DNA from: Mogibacterium sp.
GTDB lineage: Bacteria; Bacillota; Clostridia; Peptostreptococcales; Anaerovoracaceae
Direction of reading: 5' to 3'
DNA: 64,000 bases
Assembly (NCBI GenBank): GCA_017431685.1
Contig: JAFRKO010000037.1
Location: forward strand, 24,271-88,270
The position numbers and the translations under genes were made by a program. Shown here piece by piece: positions 45,212-54,225 of the stretch. The notes beneath the pieces are model-generated. The model ran no database searches and was not told where the DNA came from. It saw only the letters and a list, made by a program, of their open reading frames with translations. Numbering within the stretch: the stretch's first letter is position 1; each line of letters starts with the position of its first letter.

Positions 45212-46384
45212 TTATTCAGTCAAATGGACTATAGTATCTGTCTTATCAAGCCTGATGCGAGGTATTATACCTCTCCTTATCTTCATCAGGAGTATCCTTT
45301 TAACAGATTTATCCAGTTGTTTCCCTGATATTTCACCTTTTTTCACAGCATTCCTGAGTGCTTTGAAACAGGTCTTATAGTTTCCTGTCACACAAAGCAT
45401 ATCGTTTCCTGCCTTGACGGCCATAACAGCTGCCTTTCCTTCATCTCCGCCTGTGAAATCCCTGATACCGGACATATCAAGGCCATCGGTTATAATGACG
45501 CCTTCAAACCCCATCTCGTTCCTGAGATATTTATGTACCCCTTTTGAGAGTGAAGCGGGTTTTTTTCTGTCAAAGGCATCAACCTTTACATGTGACACCA
45601 TTATCATGTCGGTGCCGGCCTTAATGCCTGCAGAAAAAGGTTTCAGATCTCTGCGCTCAAATACTCTGAGCGAGCGTTTGTCACGTATTATGCGGTTATG
45701 GGTATCTCCGTTGCCTCCATATCCTGGAAAATGCTTCAGTACAGACAGCACTTTATCCTTTCCCATCTGCGAGACAGCCAGTTTTACATACTTTTTTGTT
45801 TTGCCTGTGCTTGTCGAAAAGGCTCTGTCGTAGATGAAATCGCGGCTGCTGTAAGGCACATCTGCAACAGGTCCGAAATTGCAGTTCAGTCCCAGAGACT
45901 TAAGGAACCTGTCTTTGTCTTTTGTATCTTTCGTTATCTCCCTATAGCCGCCTGATTTATATACCTGACGCGGAGAGCGGAATCTGGTTTTCCGGTAATT
46001 AGAATAAAGCGAAGCCCTCACTACGGTGCCGCCCTCTTCGTCTGTACCAATCAGCACCGGTATCTCAGACTCTTTCCGGATAGATGCGGTCAGATTTTTC
46101 ATTCCCCTTTTGCCGGTCCTGTAAAAGTCCCTGCCAAAAAGAATATAACCTCCGAACTGATACTTTTTCTGTATCTCTGCTGCGCCTGATGCCGGCATCG
46201 CGATCACCATCATCTGGGCGATCTTTTCTCTGGTGCTCATTTCAGCAAGCATGCGGTCTGCCTGTTCTTCCGGAGAATCGGCAAAAGCAGGCCGTATAAA
46301 AGCAGCACTCAACAATATTATGACAGTAAGAGCAGTCAGCACTGCGGCTGTTTTTTTTAAGAACCTGTGGCTTAATGCTGTCAT
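45212..46384 (-). CDS. Exported GH3 family beta-N-acetylhexosaminidase-like protein
   Basis: This is a 390-residue glycoside hydrolase family 3 protein related to NagZ, expected to trim N-acetylglucosamine from muropeptides or glycans outside the membrane. The N-terminus is a signal peptide or signal anchor (about 9-35, ending near AFADS). Family motifs: GTDEEGGTV, NFGPVADV, KHFPGYGGNGDTHN with the acid/base His-Asp dyad region, and ITDGLDMSG with the likely nucleophile aspartate. ATG 46384 overlaps the cdsA stop as ATGA; an ATG nine codons upstream is possible but neither has a clear ribosome site. It stands where dxr normally is. Confidence 0.88.
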   Translation of the reverse strand: MTALSHRFLKKTAAVLTALTVIILLSAAFIRPAFADSPEEQADRMLAEMSTREKIAQMMVIAMPASGAAEIQKKYQFGGYILFGRDFYRTGKRGMKNLTASIRKESEIPVLIGTDEEGGTVVRASLYSNYRKTRFRSPRQVYKSGGYREITKDTKDKDRFLKSLGLNCNFGPVADVPYSSRDFIYDRAFSTSTGKTKKYVKLAVSQMGKDKVLSVLKHFPGYGGNGDTHNRIIRDKRSLRVFERRDLKPFSAGIKAGTDMIMVSHVKVDAFDRKKPASLSKGVHKYLRNEMGFEGVIITDGLDMSGIRDFTGGDEGKAAVMAVKAGNDMLCVTGNYKTCFKALRNAVKKGEISGKQLDKSVKRILLMKIRRGIIPRIRLDKTDTIVHLTE

Positions 46385-47205
46385 ATGTTCAGAATGCCGG
46401 TCGTGGCGCATATCGTATAATATACAACAGGTGCAACGAATATCACGCTGTCAAATCTGTCCATGATACCGCCATGTCCAGGTATAAGTGTTCCGTAATC
46501 CTTGATGCCCATTTTGCGCTTGAACATAGATGCGGTAAGGTCTCCTGCCATTCCGGCAGCTCCTCCTACGAGGCCGAGCACAAGACATATAACCGCCATG
46601 TCTCTCATGAATATGAAACCGAAGAGTCCCGAGAGCAATGAGCTTCCTATAAGCCCGCCTACTGCGCCCTCTATGGTCTTCTTAGGGCTGAGGTTTGGAG
46701 CCATCTTATGTCTTCCGAGGAAGTATCCGGTGAAATATGCAAAGATATCCGATCCGAACGCTGCTATCACGACTATCCAGATGAAGAGAATGTATTCCGT
46801 CATATCGATCAGAACCATGTGATATGTGAAAAATGGTATGTACACCAGACCGGTCACAGTCGCCACTGCGTCATACGGTCCGCGTCTGTCTATCTTCCAG
46901 CCGTATATCATTCCGGCAGCAGCGGCCAGGAACATCCAGATACATATGACCATCATGTTCTCATAAAACTGCGGTACGGCGCTTTCTCTGCTTCCGTACG
47001 GGATCGCAGTAACAAAGAGCAGCACGGTCATAATGTAACCGATCTCATTTGACGGATGAACATTGAGATTATTCCAGCCCTTATAGAATTCATGGAGTCC
47101 CATTATGGCTATAAGGAGAGCTGCAGCCCACAAAAACCAGCCGCCGAGATAAAGAACAATCAGCAGCGGTGCCATTATAAGTCCTGAGATGATCCTTGTT
47201 TTCAT
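46381..47205 (-). CDS. cdsA: Phosphatidate cytidylyltransferase
   Basis: This membrane enzyme makes CDP-diacylglycerol from phosphatidate and CTP. It is 274 residues with about eight hydrophobic helices. The C-terminal signature GTLIPGHGGIMDRFDS is intact, preceded by KKTIEGAVGG. AAGGAGAAGG precedes ATG. It overlaps uppS and the GH3 gene by 4 bases each. Confidence 0.97.
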   Translation of the reverse strand: MKTRIISGLIMAPLLIVLYLGGWFLWAAALLIAIMGLHEFYKGWNNLNVHPSNEIGYIMTVLLFVTAIPYGSRESAVPQFYENMMVICIWMFLAAAAGMIYGWKIDRRGPYDAVATVTGLVYIPFFTYHMVLIDMTEYILFIWIVVIAAFGSDIFAYFTGYFLGRHKMAPNLSPKKTIEGAVGGLIGSSLLSGLFGFIFMRDMAVICLVLGLVGGAAGMAGDLTASMFKRKMGIKDYGTLIPGHGGIMDRFDSVIFVAPVVYYTICATTGILNI

Positions 47206-47936
47206 TTGTCCTTCTCCTTGCGTCCGCCAAATCTTCTGTCCCGGTTCGCATAAGCGTCTACCATTTCCGCATACTCCTCAGGTGTGAAGTCAGGCCAGAG
47301 AGTGTCAGTAAACATCAGCTCGCTGTACGCTCCCTGCCATGTGAGGAAATTAGACATGCGTTCCTCTCCGCTGGTCCTGATGATAAGATCCGGGTCCGGA
47401 ACATCAAAATGAGCGCTTCCTGAATAGAGGAATCTTGAAATGTCATCCTCTGTCAGTTCCTGAGGATCTCTGCCTTGCTCAATGCATTCTGCAGTCAGTG
47501 ACCTGACACTTCTCAGGATCTCATCTCTTCCGCCATAATTCAGCGCGATGTTGAATATGAGTCCGTTATTGTCTGCCAGTCTGCTCACCATCTTATTTAT
47601 GGCATCTACTGAAGCCTTCGGCAGCATGTCGTATTCACCGAAGATATTGATATGCACGTTGTTTTCATCCAGCTCTTCGAGCTCTGAGTTCACGTACTTT
47701 ACAATAAGATTGAAAATGCCACTCACTTCTTCAGTGCTGCGTTTCCAGTTTTCGGTAGAAAATGCATAGACTGTGAGATACTTTATGCCAAGGTCTGACG
47801 AGGCAATAACGATTTTTTTCATTGCCTGCATTCCTGCATTGTGCCCCATAACGCGCGGTACGCCGTGAGCTTTTGCCCACCTGCCGTTGCCGTCCATTAT
47901 TATTCCGATATGCGTAGGTATTGGTCTTTTATCCAT
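47202..47936 (-). CDS. uppS: Isoprenyl transferase (undecaprenyl diphosphate synthase)
   Basis: This cis-prenyltransferase makes the C55 lipid carrier for cell-wall synthesis. It is 244 residues. GIIMDGNGRWAKAHG near residue 12-26 holds the catalytic aspartate; LTVYAFSTENWKRS, NYGGRDEI and DLIIRTSGEERMSNFL are the other family blocks. No ribosome site is visible before ATG and a candidate promoter lies close by, so initiation may be unusual. Confidence 0.97.
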   Translation of the reverse strand: MDKRPIPTHIGIIMDGNGRWAKAHGVPRVMGHNAGMQAMKKIVIASSDLGIKYLTVYAFSTENWKRSTEEVSGIFNLIVKYVNSELEELDENNVHINIFGEYDMLPKASVDAINKMVSRLADNNGLIFNIALNYGGRDEILRSVRSLTAECIEQGRDPQELTEDDISRFLYSGSAHFDVPDPDLIIRTSGEERMSNFLTWQGAYSELMFTDTLWPDFTPEEYAEMVDAYANRDRRFGGRKEKDK

Positions 47937-47955
47937 TTTGAATCAATTGCTTGTG

Positions 47956-47983
47956 TATTTACACACATATCTTGAAATTACAA
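47956..47983 (-). promoter_or_regulatory. Possible promoter of uppS
   Basis: TTGTAA (47978-47983) and TAAATA (47956-47961) are 16 bases apart on the minus strand. The predicted start would leave a leader of only about 13 bases, which fits the absence of a ribosome site. Weak evidence. Confidence 0.35.
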
Positions 47984-47988
47984 ACAGT

Positions 47989-48011
47989 AAGCGTGGCGAC
48001 AGGCCACGCTT
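47989..48011 (-). terminator. Terminator-like hairpin between frr and uppS
   Basis: AAGCGTGGC and GCCACGCTT form a 9-bp stem with a 5-base loop, followed on the minus strand by ACTGTTTGTAATTTC. It lies 25 bases after frr. The tail is only moderately T-rich, so partial termination is likely. Confidence 0.6.
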
Positions 48012-48035
48012 TACTTCAATATGCGATACGGTTGT

Positions 48036-48584
48036 TTAGACCTCCATGAGTTCTTTCTCTTTTTCACCGATGATAGCGTCGATATCCTTGATCGCTTTCT
48101 CAATGGTCTTCTGAGTGTCTTCGAGCTCTTTCTTGAGATCGTCTTCTGTGAGCTCTCCGGCCTTCTCAGCCTTCTTAAGCTCATCATTTACATCACGTCT
48201 CAGGTTTCTTACTGCAACCTTGGCATCTTCGCCGTAGTTCTTAACGACTTTTGTGAGTTCCTTACGTCTCTCTTCTGTGAGCTGAGGGATCGCAAGTCTG
48301 ATCACTTTACCGTCGTTTGTCGGGTTGATTCCGATATTGGCTTCGAGGATCGCTCTTTCGATATCTCCAACCGACTTAGGATCGAACGGCGAGATCATCA
48401 GGGTTCTCGGATCAGGCACCGAAATGTTAGCAAGGGCTTTGAGAGGTGTAGGTGATCCGTAATAGTTCACCATGATCCTGTCAAGGAGTGCCGGGTTGGC
48501 TCTGCCTGCTCTTACGGTGTTAAGGTTGTCTTTAAGAAAGTTCTTAGCGCCTTCTATTCTCTCTTCGAGTGGTTTCTTTGCCAT
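48036..48584 (-). CDS. frr: Ribosome recycling factor
   Basis: Together with EF-G it splits post-termination ribosomes. It is 182 residues from ATG 48584 (MAKKPLEERIEG), which has TAGGAGG six bases upstream; an in-frame ATG 33 bases earlier lies inside pyrH and lacks similarity. The core VRAGRANPALLDRIMVNYYGSPTPL and a C-terminal helix rich in Lys/Glu are typical. The gap to pyrH is 10 bases. Confidence 0.97.
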   Translation of the reverse strand: MAKKPLEERIEGAKNFLKDNLNTVRAGRANPALLDRIMVNYYGSPTPLKALANISVPDPRTLMISPFDPKSVGDIERAILEANIGINPTNDGKVIRLAIPQLTEERRKELTKVVKNYGEDAKVAVRNLRRDVNDELKKAEKAGELTEDDLKKELEDTQKTIEKAIKDIDAIIGEKEKELMEV

Positions 48585-48594
48585 GATATGCCTC

Positions 48595-49299
48595 CTACTG
48601 TATGAGTGTTCCGACATTTTCGCCGTTGATAACCTTCATGAGATTGCCCTCTTGCTTGAGTGCAAACACATATATCTTGGTCTGGGTATCTTTGCAGAGT
48701 GTTGCTGCTGTAAGATCCATAACCTTGAGATCTTTATCGATTATGTCCATATAGGAAAGTTCGGTATAACGTTCTGCGTCAGGATTCTTTTTCGGATCTT
48801 CTGAATAAACAGCGTCAATATTCTTTGCCAGGAGCAGCACATCTGCTCCGATCTCTGCTGCTCTCAGCGCCGCAGTAGTATCCGTAGTGAAGAACGGGCT
48901 TCCCGTGCCGCCTCCGAATACGACTACTTTGCCTTCCTCAAGATAGTCCAGAGCTTTGCGTCTGGCGTAGCCTTCTGCCATATCTCTGATTTCGATTGCC
49001 GTCATCAGCTTAGCCGGGCATCCTGCTGCCAGAAGCGCATCCTGAACAGCAAGTCCGTTCATGACGGTAGCCAGCATACCCATATAGTCTGCTGTCGGCT
49101 TGTCAATATTGCCGCCTGTACGTCCGCGGAAGAAATTTCCTCCGCCTACTACGATCGCTACTTCGACTCCGGCATCGCGAATCTCTTTGATCTGCGCAGC
49201 CACCTTACCAAGTTCTTCGTCATTTACTCCGAAGCGGTCTTCGCCTGCAAGCGCTTCTCCGCTGACCTTTATAAGGACTCTTTTGTATTTGATTGCCAT
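48595..49299 (-). CDS. pyrH: UMP kinase
   Basis: This hexameric amino-acid-kinase-fold enzyme phosphorylates UMP to UDP. It is 234 residues. Motifs: KVSGEALAG at the N-terminus, VVGGGNFFRGRTG, MGMLATVMNGLAVQDAL, and FGGGTGSPFFTTDTTAALRA. GGAGG precedes ATG by 10 bases. It heads the pyrH-frr-uppS-cdsA operon and follows an extended -10 promoter. Confidence 0.97.
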   Translation of the reverse strand: MAIKYKRVLIKVSGEALAGEDRFGVNDEELGKVAAQIKEIRDAGVEVAIVVGGGNFFRGRTGGNIDKPTADYMGMLATVMNGLAVQDALLAAGCPAKLMTAIEIRDMAEGYARRKALDYLEEGKVVVFGGGTGSPFFTTDTTAALRAAEIGADVLLLAKNIDAVYSEDPKKNPDAERYTELSYMDIIDKDLKVMDLTAATLCKDTQTKIYVFALKQEGNLMKVINGENVGTLIQ

Positions 49300-49399
49300 A
49301 TTTTAAGTTCCTCCAACTGTTTAAGTTTATCGAAGGAGCACTGCCTCCGAGGATCAATGTCTGCGATCTCGCGGCAACGCCTTTTCAGTCAACGCAAAC

Positions 49400-49408
49400 A
49401 TTATACCA
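49400..49408 (-). promoter_or_regulatory. Promoter of pyrH-frr (extended -10)
   Basis: The minus strand reads TGGTATAAT, a TGn extension with consensus TATAAT at 49400-49405, about 100 bases before pyrH. No clear -35. The leader contains a short GGAG/CTCC repeat of unclear meaning. Confidence 0.6.
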
Positions 49409-49426
49409 TAGTTTGTCGGATTAACT

Positions 49427-51463
49427 CTATGCATCTTTCTTTTCTATCTTGCGGATCTCCTTGGTGCGGATCTCCTCGCAAACAGCGCTTACGAATTCAC
49501 CGAGTGGTTTTACGCCTTCATCGCCGAGATATCTTGAGCGTACCGAGACATTGCCGTCTTCAGCTTCCTTGGCTCCGAGAACCAGCATATAAGGAATTTT
49601 CTCCATCTGCGCTTTACGGATCTTGTATCCGATACGCTCGCTGCTGTTGTCTACCGTAACATCTACGCCGTTTCTGCGGAGTTCCCTGCGGACTTCTTCA
49701 GCATAGTCAGCGATCTTGTCGGATATAGGAAGTATCCTTACCTGCTCAGGGCAGAGCCATGTAGGCAGATTGCCGGCATAATGCTCGATGAGCCATGCAA
49801 GAGTACGCTCATAGCAGCCGATCGAAGTACGGTGAATGATGTACGGACGCTTTTTCTGGCCATCCTTATCGATGAAATACATATCATATCTTTCAGCAAG
49901 CATGGTGTCGAGCTGGATTGTGATCATTGTATCTTCCTTGCCGTACACATTCTTTGCCTGGATATCGAGTTTAGGGCCGTAGAAAGCAGCTTCTCCTACT
50001 GCTTCTTTGTACTCAAGGCCTATCTCATCGAGAATGTCTCTCATGAAGCCTTCGTTGTATTCCCATTCTTCAGGAGTTCCAAGATATTTGTCAGCATTAT
50101 CCGGATCCCACTTGGAAAGTCTGTATGTGACATCCCCTTCAAGACCAAGTGTTGTAAGACAATATTTTGCAAGTTCAACACAGCCCTTGAACTCATCTTT
50201 GATCTGCTCAGGTGTGCAGACAAGGTGTCCCTCAGATATGGTAAACTGGCGGACTCTTGTAAGTCCGTGCATCTCGCCTGCCTGCTCGTTTCTGAACAGA
50301 GTTGAAGTCTCGCCCATTCTGTACGGAAGATCACGGTAGCTCTTCTGACGGGCTTTATATACATAGTACTGGAACGGACATGTCATAGGACGCAGAGCCA
50401 TTACATCAGCATCTGCATCGTTTTCTATGAGATTAAGGTCCTCAACTCCGTGTATCTCGTGTGAGCGGTCCTCGCCTGCCATAAGTTCGTCCATGCTGTC
50501 ATAGCCGAGCAGGAACATACCGTCTTTATAGTGATACCAGTGGTCAGAGATTTTGTAGAGAGTTGACTTGGCCATAAGCGGAGTTCTGGTTCTTACATAG
50601 CCCCAGTCATACTCCTCCAGGTCTTCGATCCACCTCTGCATCTTCTGGATGATCTTGGTTCCCTTAGGCATGAAGAGCGGGAGTCCCTGGCCGATGACAT
50701 CGACAGTCGTAAAGAGATCCATCTCACGTCCGAGACGGTTGTGGTCGCGGTTCTTTATGTCTGCAAGGTAAGCCAGATACTCTTCAAGATCATCTTTTTT
50801 TGTAAAGGCTGTTCCGTAGATACGTGTGAGCATCTTGTTATGTTCATCACCTCTCCAGTAAGCTCCGGAGCTGGATGTAAGAGCGAATGCCTTGATAGGC
50901 TTTGTGCTCATGATATGAGGTCCCGCGCAGAGCTCAACGAAATCACCCTGCTGGTAGAACGAGATCTCCTCATCTTCAGGAAGATCTTCTATGAGCTGTA
51001 CTTTATAAGGCTCATCCTTATCCTTGTACATCTGTATGGCTTCTTCTCTCGGAAGTGTGAAGTAAGTCAGCTTTTCACCCTTTTTGATGATCTTTTTCAT
51101 CTCGGCTTCGATTTTGTCGAGGTCCTCACGTGTCAGAGGCGGCATGTCAAAGTCATAATAGAATCCGTTTTCGATCGAAGGTCCGATAGCGAGCTTTGCA
51201 TCCGGATAAAGATGCTTTACAGCCTCAGCGAGCACATGCGAAGCCGTATGTCTGTACGCGCGCTTTCCTTCATCGGAATCAAATGTAAGGATGTTGAGTT
51301 CGCAGTCCTTATCTATCATGGTTCTGAGATCAACAGCCTTTCCGTTGATCTCTGCAATGCACGCAACTCTTGCGAGTCCGTCACTCAGATCTCTTGCGAT
51401 GTCATAAGCGGACATCGGCTGATCATATTCCCTTTTGCTTCCGTCTTTCAGTGTAATGATCAA
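49427..51463 (-). CDS. thrS: Threonyl-tRNA synthetase
   Basis: This class II synthetase is 678 residues: a TGS domain (1-62), the second editing-like domain with HTASHVLAEAVKHLYP (His-rich zinc/editing site), the catalytic core (FRNEQAGEMHGLTRVRQFT, motif 2) and the anticodon-binding domain at the C-terminus (LCPEQVRILPISD). The start is TTG with AAGGAGG 8 bases upstream. It is controlled by the T-box leader immediately upstream. Confidence 0.97.
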   Translation of the reverse strand: MIITLKDGSKREYDQPMSAYDIARDLSDGLARVACIAEINGKAVDLRTMIDKDCELNILTFDSDEGKRAYRHTASHVLAEAVKHLYPDAKLAIGPSIENGFYYDFDMPPLTREDLDKIEAEMKKIIKKGEKLTYFTLPREEAIQMYKDKDEPYKVQLIEDLPEDEEISFYQQGDFVELCAGPHIMSTKPIKAFALTSSSGAYWRGDEHNKMLTRIYGTAFTKKDDLEEYLAYLADIKNRDHNRLGREMDLFTTVDVIGQGLPLFMPKGTKIIQKMQRWIEDLEEYDWGYVRTRTPLMAKSTLYKISDHWYHYKDGMFLLGYDSMDELMAGEDRSHEIHGVEDLNLIENDADADVMALRPMTCPFQYYVYKARQKSYRDLPYRMGETSTLFRNEQAGEMHGLTRVRQFTISEGHLVCTPEQIKDEFKGCVELAKYCLTTLGLEGDVTYRLSKWDPDNADKYLGTPEEWEYNEGFMRDILDEIGLEYKEAVGEAAFYGPKLDIQAKNVYGKEDTMITIQLDTMLAERYDMYFIDKDGQKKRPYIIHRTSIGCYERTLAWLIEHYAGNLPTWLCPEQVRILPISDKIADYAEEVRRELRRNGVDVTVDNSSERIGYKIRKAQMEKIPYMLVLGAKEAEDGNVSVRSRYLGDEGVKPLGEFVSAVCEEIRTKEIRKIEKKDA

Positions 51464-51492
51464 TTTGTTTTCCTCCTTCTATTCTCCGGAAG

Positions 51493-51745
51493 GGCCAAAA
51501 AATAAAGTCCCCTCCGACATGTTGTCAGAAGGGACGCATACTCTTATATGTGTGAGTATCCGTGGTTCCACCCATCTTCCGGCAAGTTCTCTTACCGGCA
51601 CTCATTCAGACTTTTAACGCGGTCTAAGCGGGCAGGATTGGTGCCACTCGGAGGTGGTTTTCGGTACACCGGGACTTAGGATGATTCCAGCTGCCATCCC
51701 TCTCTGGCAAGCCCCGTTGGTGAACTTACTGTCCTCGTCATCGTT
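51493..51745 (-). ncRNA. T-box riboswitch controlling thrS
   Basis: On the minus strand the leader has the stem I landmarks GAGGACAGTAAGTT (near 51739), CCAGAGAGG and GCTGGAA, the T-box bulge GGTGGAACCACGG (51560-51573) that pairs with the uncharged tRNA 3' end, and a terminator of 13 bp (51507-51535, GTCCC arm starting at 51535) followed by TTTATTTTTT. A candidate threonine specifier codon ACC is at 51663-51665. TGGA in the bulge predicts a U discriminator base on the tRNA. Confidence 0.93.
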
Positions 51746-51756
51746 TTTACTCGCCT

Positions 51757-51785
51757 ATAATACAATTTTTAAGGCCTTATTTCAA
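51757..51785 (-). promoter_or_regulatory. Promoter of the thrS T-box transcript
   Basis: TTGAAA (51780-51785) and TATTAT (51757-51762) are separated by 17 bases on the minus strand. The -35 lies within the last codons of thiI, and the start site falls just before stem I. Confidence 0.7.
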
Positions 51786-52947
51786 CTATTTCTTCGGACT
51801 CTACCGCATTCTTTACAAGCGTTTCGACGTCAAGCGCGGATTCAGACCTTTCGATCCTCTCTTTCTTAGGTTTTGTCACAGGGTGCTTAGGCAGAAACAC
51901 CGTACAGCAGTCCTCATATGGCTGTATGGATATGTCATAAGTGCCTATCTCGCGCGCCTTGTCCATTATATCCACCTTATCCATGGCTATCAGAGGCCTC
52001 ATTACAGGCATTTCTACAACACTGTCGGTCACGACAAGCGCTTCCGCAGTCTGACTGGCCACCTGCCCCAGATCTTCTCCGGTTATAAGCATCATGCAGC
52101 GGTTTTTCAGGGCTATCTGCTCAGCGATTCTCATCATGAAACGTCTGACAAGCAATGTAGTTTCATCTTCAGGACAATTCTTCACTATCTCTTCCTGTAT
52201 CGGAAGCAGATTTATCACGTGCATCCTGACTGTACCCATGTATCCCGCAAGAGTTCTGACAAGCTCCTCTACTTTTCTCTGCGCCCTCTGGCTTGTGTAC
52301 GGATACGAGTGGAAGTGTACAGCCTCGATGCTCATACCGCGCTTTGCCATCATAAATGCCGCTACAGGGCTGTCTATGCCGCCGCTCATCAGAATGAGTC
52401 CTTTTCCGTTGGTTCCGAGAGGAAGTCCTCCGAATCCGCGGATCTTGTCTCTGAAGATATACGCGCCCTCACGCCTGACATCCACAGTAAGCAGGCAGTC
52501 AGGATTGTGTACATCCACGCTGAGTACTTTGCAGGCTTTAAGCACCATGCCGCCTACCTGTCTGGCAATCTCAGGCGACTCCAGCGCGAAGGATTTGTCT
52601 GCTCTCTTTCCTTTTACCTTGAATGTTTTGATGTCTTCTGTTTCAATGACCTTCTGCATGAACTCGGCAGCTTTTCTGCCTATCTCGTTGATGTCTTTAG
52701 GTGCTTCTACCGCCGGGCTTACCGAAGCCACGCCGAATACTCTGACGCACTTTGAAATGACTTCGTCTTCAGGGATATTTGCAGGCACTCTGACAAACAT
52801 CAGACCCTCTATCCATTTCGCCTCCGCGCCTTCATAACAAGACAGAGCGTTCTTCACTCTCTCGAGCAGTACGCGCTCAAAGTACGGCTTATTCATGCCT
52901 TTCAGTGCGACTTCACCACACCTTACTATATAAAGATTCTTTTCCAT
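51769..52947 (-). CDS. thiI: tRNA 4-thiouridine synthase ThiI
   Basis: This enzyme adenylates U8 of tRNA and inserts sulfur, and may also serve thiamine thiazole synthesis. It is 392 residues: ferredoxin-like and THUMP domains (1-165), then a PP-loop ATPase with SGGIDSP (188-194). It lacks a C-terminal rhodanese domain, the Bacillus-type form, and keeps the CCTVFLPKHPVTKPK end region. The sulfur donor is very likely the cysteine desulfurase encoded directly upstream. Confidence 0.96.
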   Translation of the reverse strand: MEKNLYIVRCGEVALKGMNKPYFERVLLERVKNALSCYEGAEAKWIEGLMFVRVPANIPEDEVISKCVRVFGVASVSPAVEAPKDINEIGRKAAEFMQKVIETEDIKTFKVKGKRADKSFALESPEIARQVGGMVLKACKVLSVDVHNPDCLLTVDVRREGAYIFRDKIRGFGGLPLGTNGKGLILMSGGIDSPVAAFMMAKRGMSIEAVHFHSYPYTSQRAQRKVEELVRTLAGYMGTVRMHVINLLPIQEEIVKNCPEDETTLLVRRFMMRIAEQIALKNRCMMLITGEDLGQVASQTAEALVVTDSVVEMPVMRPLIAMDKVDIMDKAREIGTYDISIQPYEDCCTVFLPKHPVTKPKKERIERSESALDVETLVKNAVESEEIVEIRP

Positions 52948-52966
52948 ATTGATACTTCCTGTTTTA

Positions 52967-54151
52967 TCAGCGGAAGCTTCCGAGTCTGCGGAAGCGTTCG
53001 ACTGCGGTCTTCGTGCGTTCGATTACGAAATCCATCTCTTCAGCTGTATTGAATTCCGAGAAGCTGAAACGTATTGCTCCTTCTATCTCTTTATGAGTCA
53101 TTGACATAGCCTGAAGCACATGACTGTCACCCGTCTTATTCGATGAGCATGCAGATCCTGTAGAAACGTATATGCCATCCTGTTCAAGCGTGTGCAGAAG
53201 CACCTCGCCGCGTGTACCTTCAAAAGTGACATTCAGCACTCCCGGGCAGCGCTTTCCGTGTTCGTGCAAAGTATATCCGAGATCTTCAGGGCCATTGACA
53301 ATTATGTCTTTTATTTCAGATTTAAGACCGCTCAGCAGATAATTGTTGACTATACCCATACGGCTCGACTTCATCAGGAGATCTGCACAGGCCATTCCGG
53401 CAGCAAGGCCCATACCGGCTATTCCCGGTGTATTTTCTGTTGACGATCTGAAACCGCCCTCCTGACCGCCTCCGATGATATATGGAGGCAGGCTGTGACG
53501 TTTCTTCATATACAGAACCCCCATGCCTTTAGGTCCGTGAAACTTATGTGCACTTGCTGATATGAGATCGGCATCGATATCGTCCAGAGGGAGCTTTCCG
53601 AAAGCCTGTACAGCGTCGGTATGGAACATGATATCCGTACCATGCTGCCTGTTGTAATCCCTTACCGTGCGCCCGATCGGTATAACCGGCTCGATAGTAC
53701 CCACTTCGTTGTTCACTGCCATAATCGAGACGATAATTGTTTTTTCGTCAAGTGCAGCTTTTAACACCTGTTCTTCAACATATCCATCAACATCGACGTC
53801 GAGATATACCACCTCAAAGCCGTCTTCTTTGAGTCTTTTGCATGTTTCAAGAACAGCCGGGTGCTCGACCTTTGTAGTGATGATTCTGTTGCCGCGGCGT
53901 CTCAGTTTGCGCGCTGATGAGAGCAGCGCCATATTGTCGCTCTCAGTGCCGCCTGAAGTAAAGATCACATGTCCGGCAGGCGGAAGCAGATCTTCGATCT
54001 GCCTACGCGCGTCATAAAGCAGATTACCGGCTTCGAAGCCGAGCGAATGAAGCGAAGACGGATTTCCGAAGTCTTCTTTTGCGACCCTGTACATCAGATC
54101 CGTTACTTCATCGTATTGTCTTGTTGTGGCACTGTTGTCCAGATAAACCAT
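52967..54151 (-). CDS. Cysteine desulfurase (NifS/IscS family)
   Basis: This PLP enzyme releases sulfur from cysteine as a persulfide. It is 394 residues. The PLP lysine is K203 in SASAHKFHGPKG, and the persulfide cysteine is C335 in STGSACSSNKT. TSGGTESDN binds PLP phosphate. It lies 19 bases upstream of thiI, an arrangement like Bacillus nifZ-thiI, so delivery of sulfur to ThiI is the likely main job. No scaffold gene (iscU/sufU) is adjacent. Confidence 0.95.
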   Translation of the reverse strand: MVYLDNSATTRQYDEVTDLMYRVAKEDFGNPSSLHSLGFEAGNLLYDARRQIEDLLPPAGHVIFTSGGTESDNMALLSSARKLRRRGNRIITTKVEHPAVLETCKRLKEDGFEVVYLDVDVDGYVEEQVLKAALDEKTIIVSIMAVNNEVGTIEPVIPIGRTVRDYNRQHGTDIMFHTDAVQAFGKLPLDDIDADLISASAHKFHGPKGMGVLYMKKRHSLPPYIIGGGQEGGFRSSTENTPGIAGMGLAAGMACADLLMKSSRMGIVNNYLLSGLKSEIKDIIVNGPEDLGYTLHEHGKRCPGVLNVTFEGTRGEVLLHTLEQDGIYVSTGSACSSNKTGDSHVLQAMSMTHKEIEGAIRFSFSEFNTAEEMDFVIERTKTAVERFRRLGSFR

Positions 54152-54188
54152 TCCTCAAACCTTTTGAACTTTTATTGCAGTGGCTTAC

Positions 54189-54214
54189 AAAGGCTCCTCT
54201 CTCGAGGAGCCTTT
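54189..54214 (-). terminator. Intrinsic terminator after rny
   Basis: AAAGGCTCCTC and GAGGAGCCTTT form an 11-bp perfect stem with a TCTC loop, 11 bases after the rny stop. The minus-strand tail (TTTGTAAGCC) is short in T. Confidence 0.7.
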
Positions 54215-54225
54215 AATGTTGCTTT

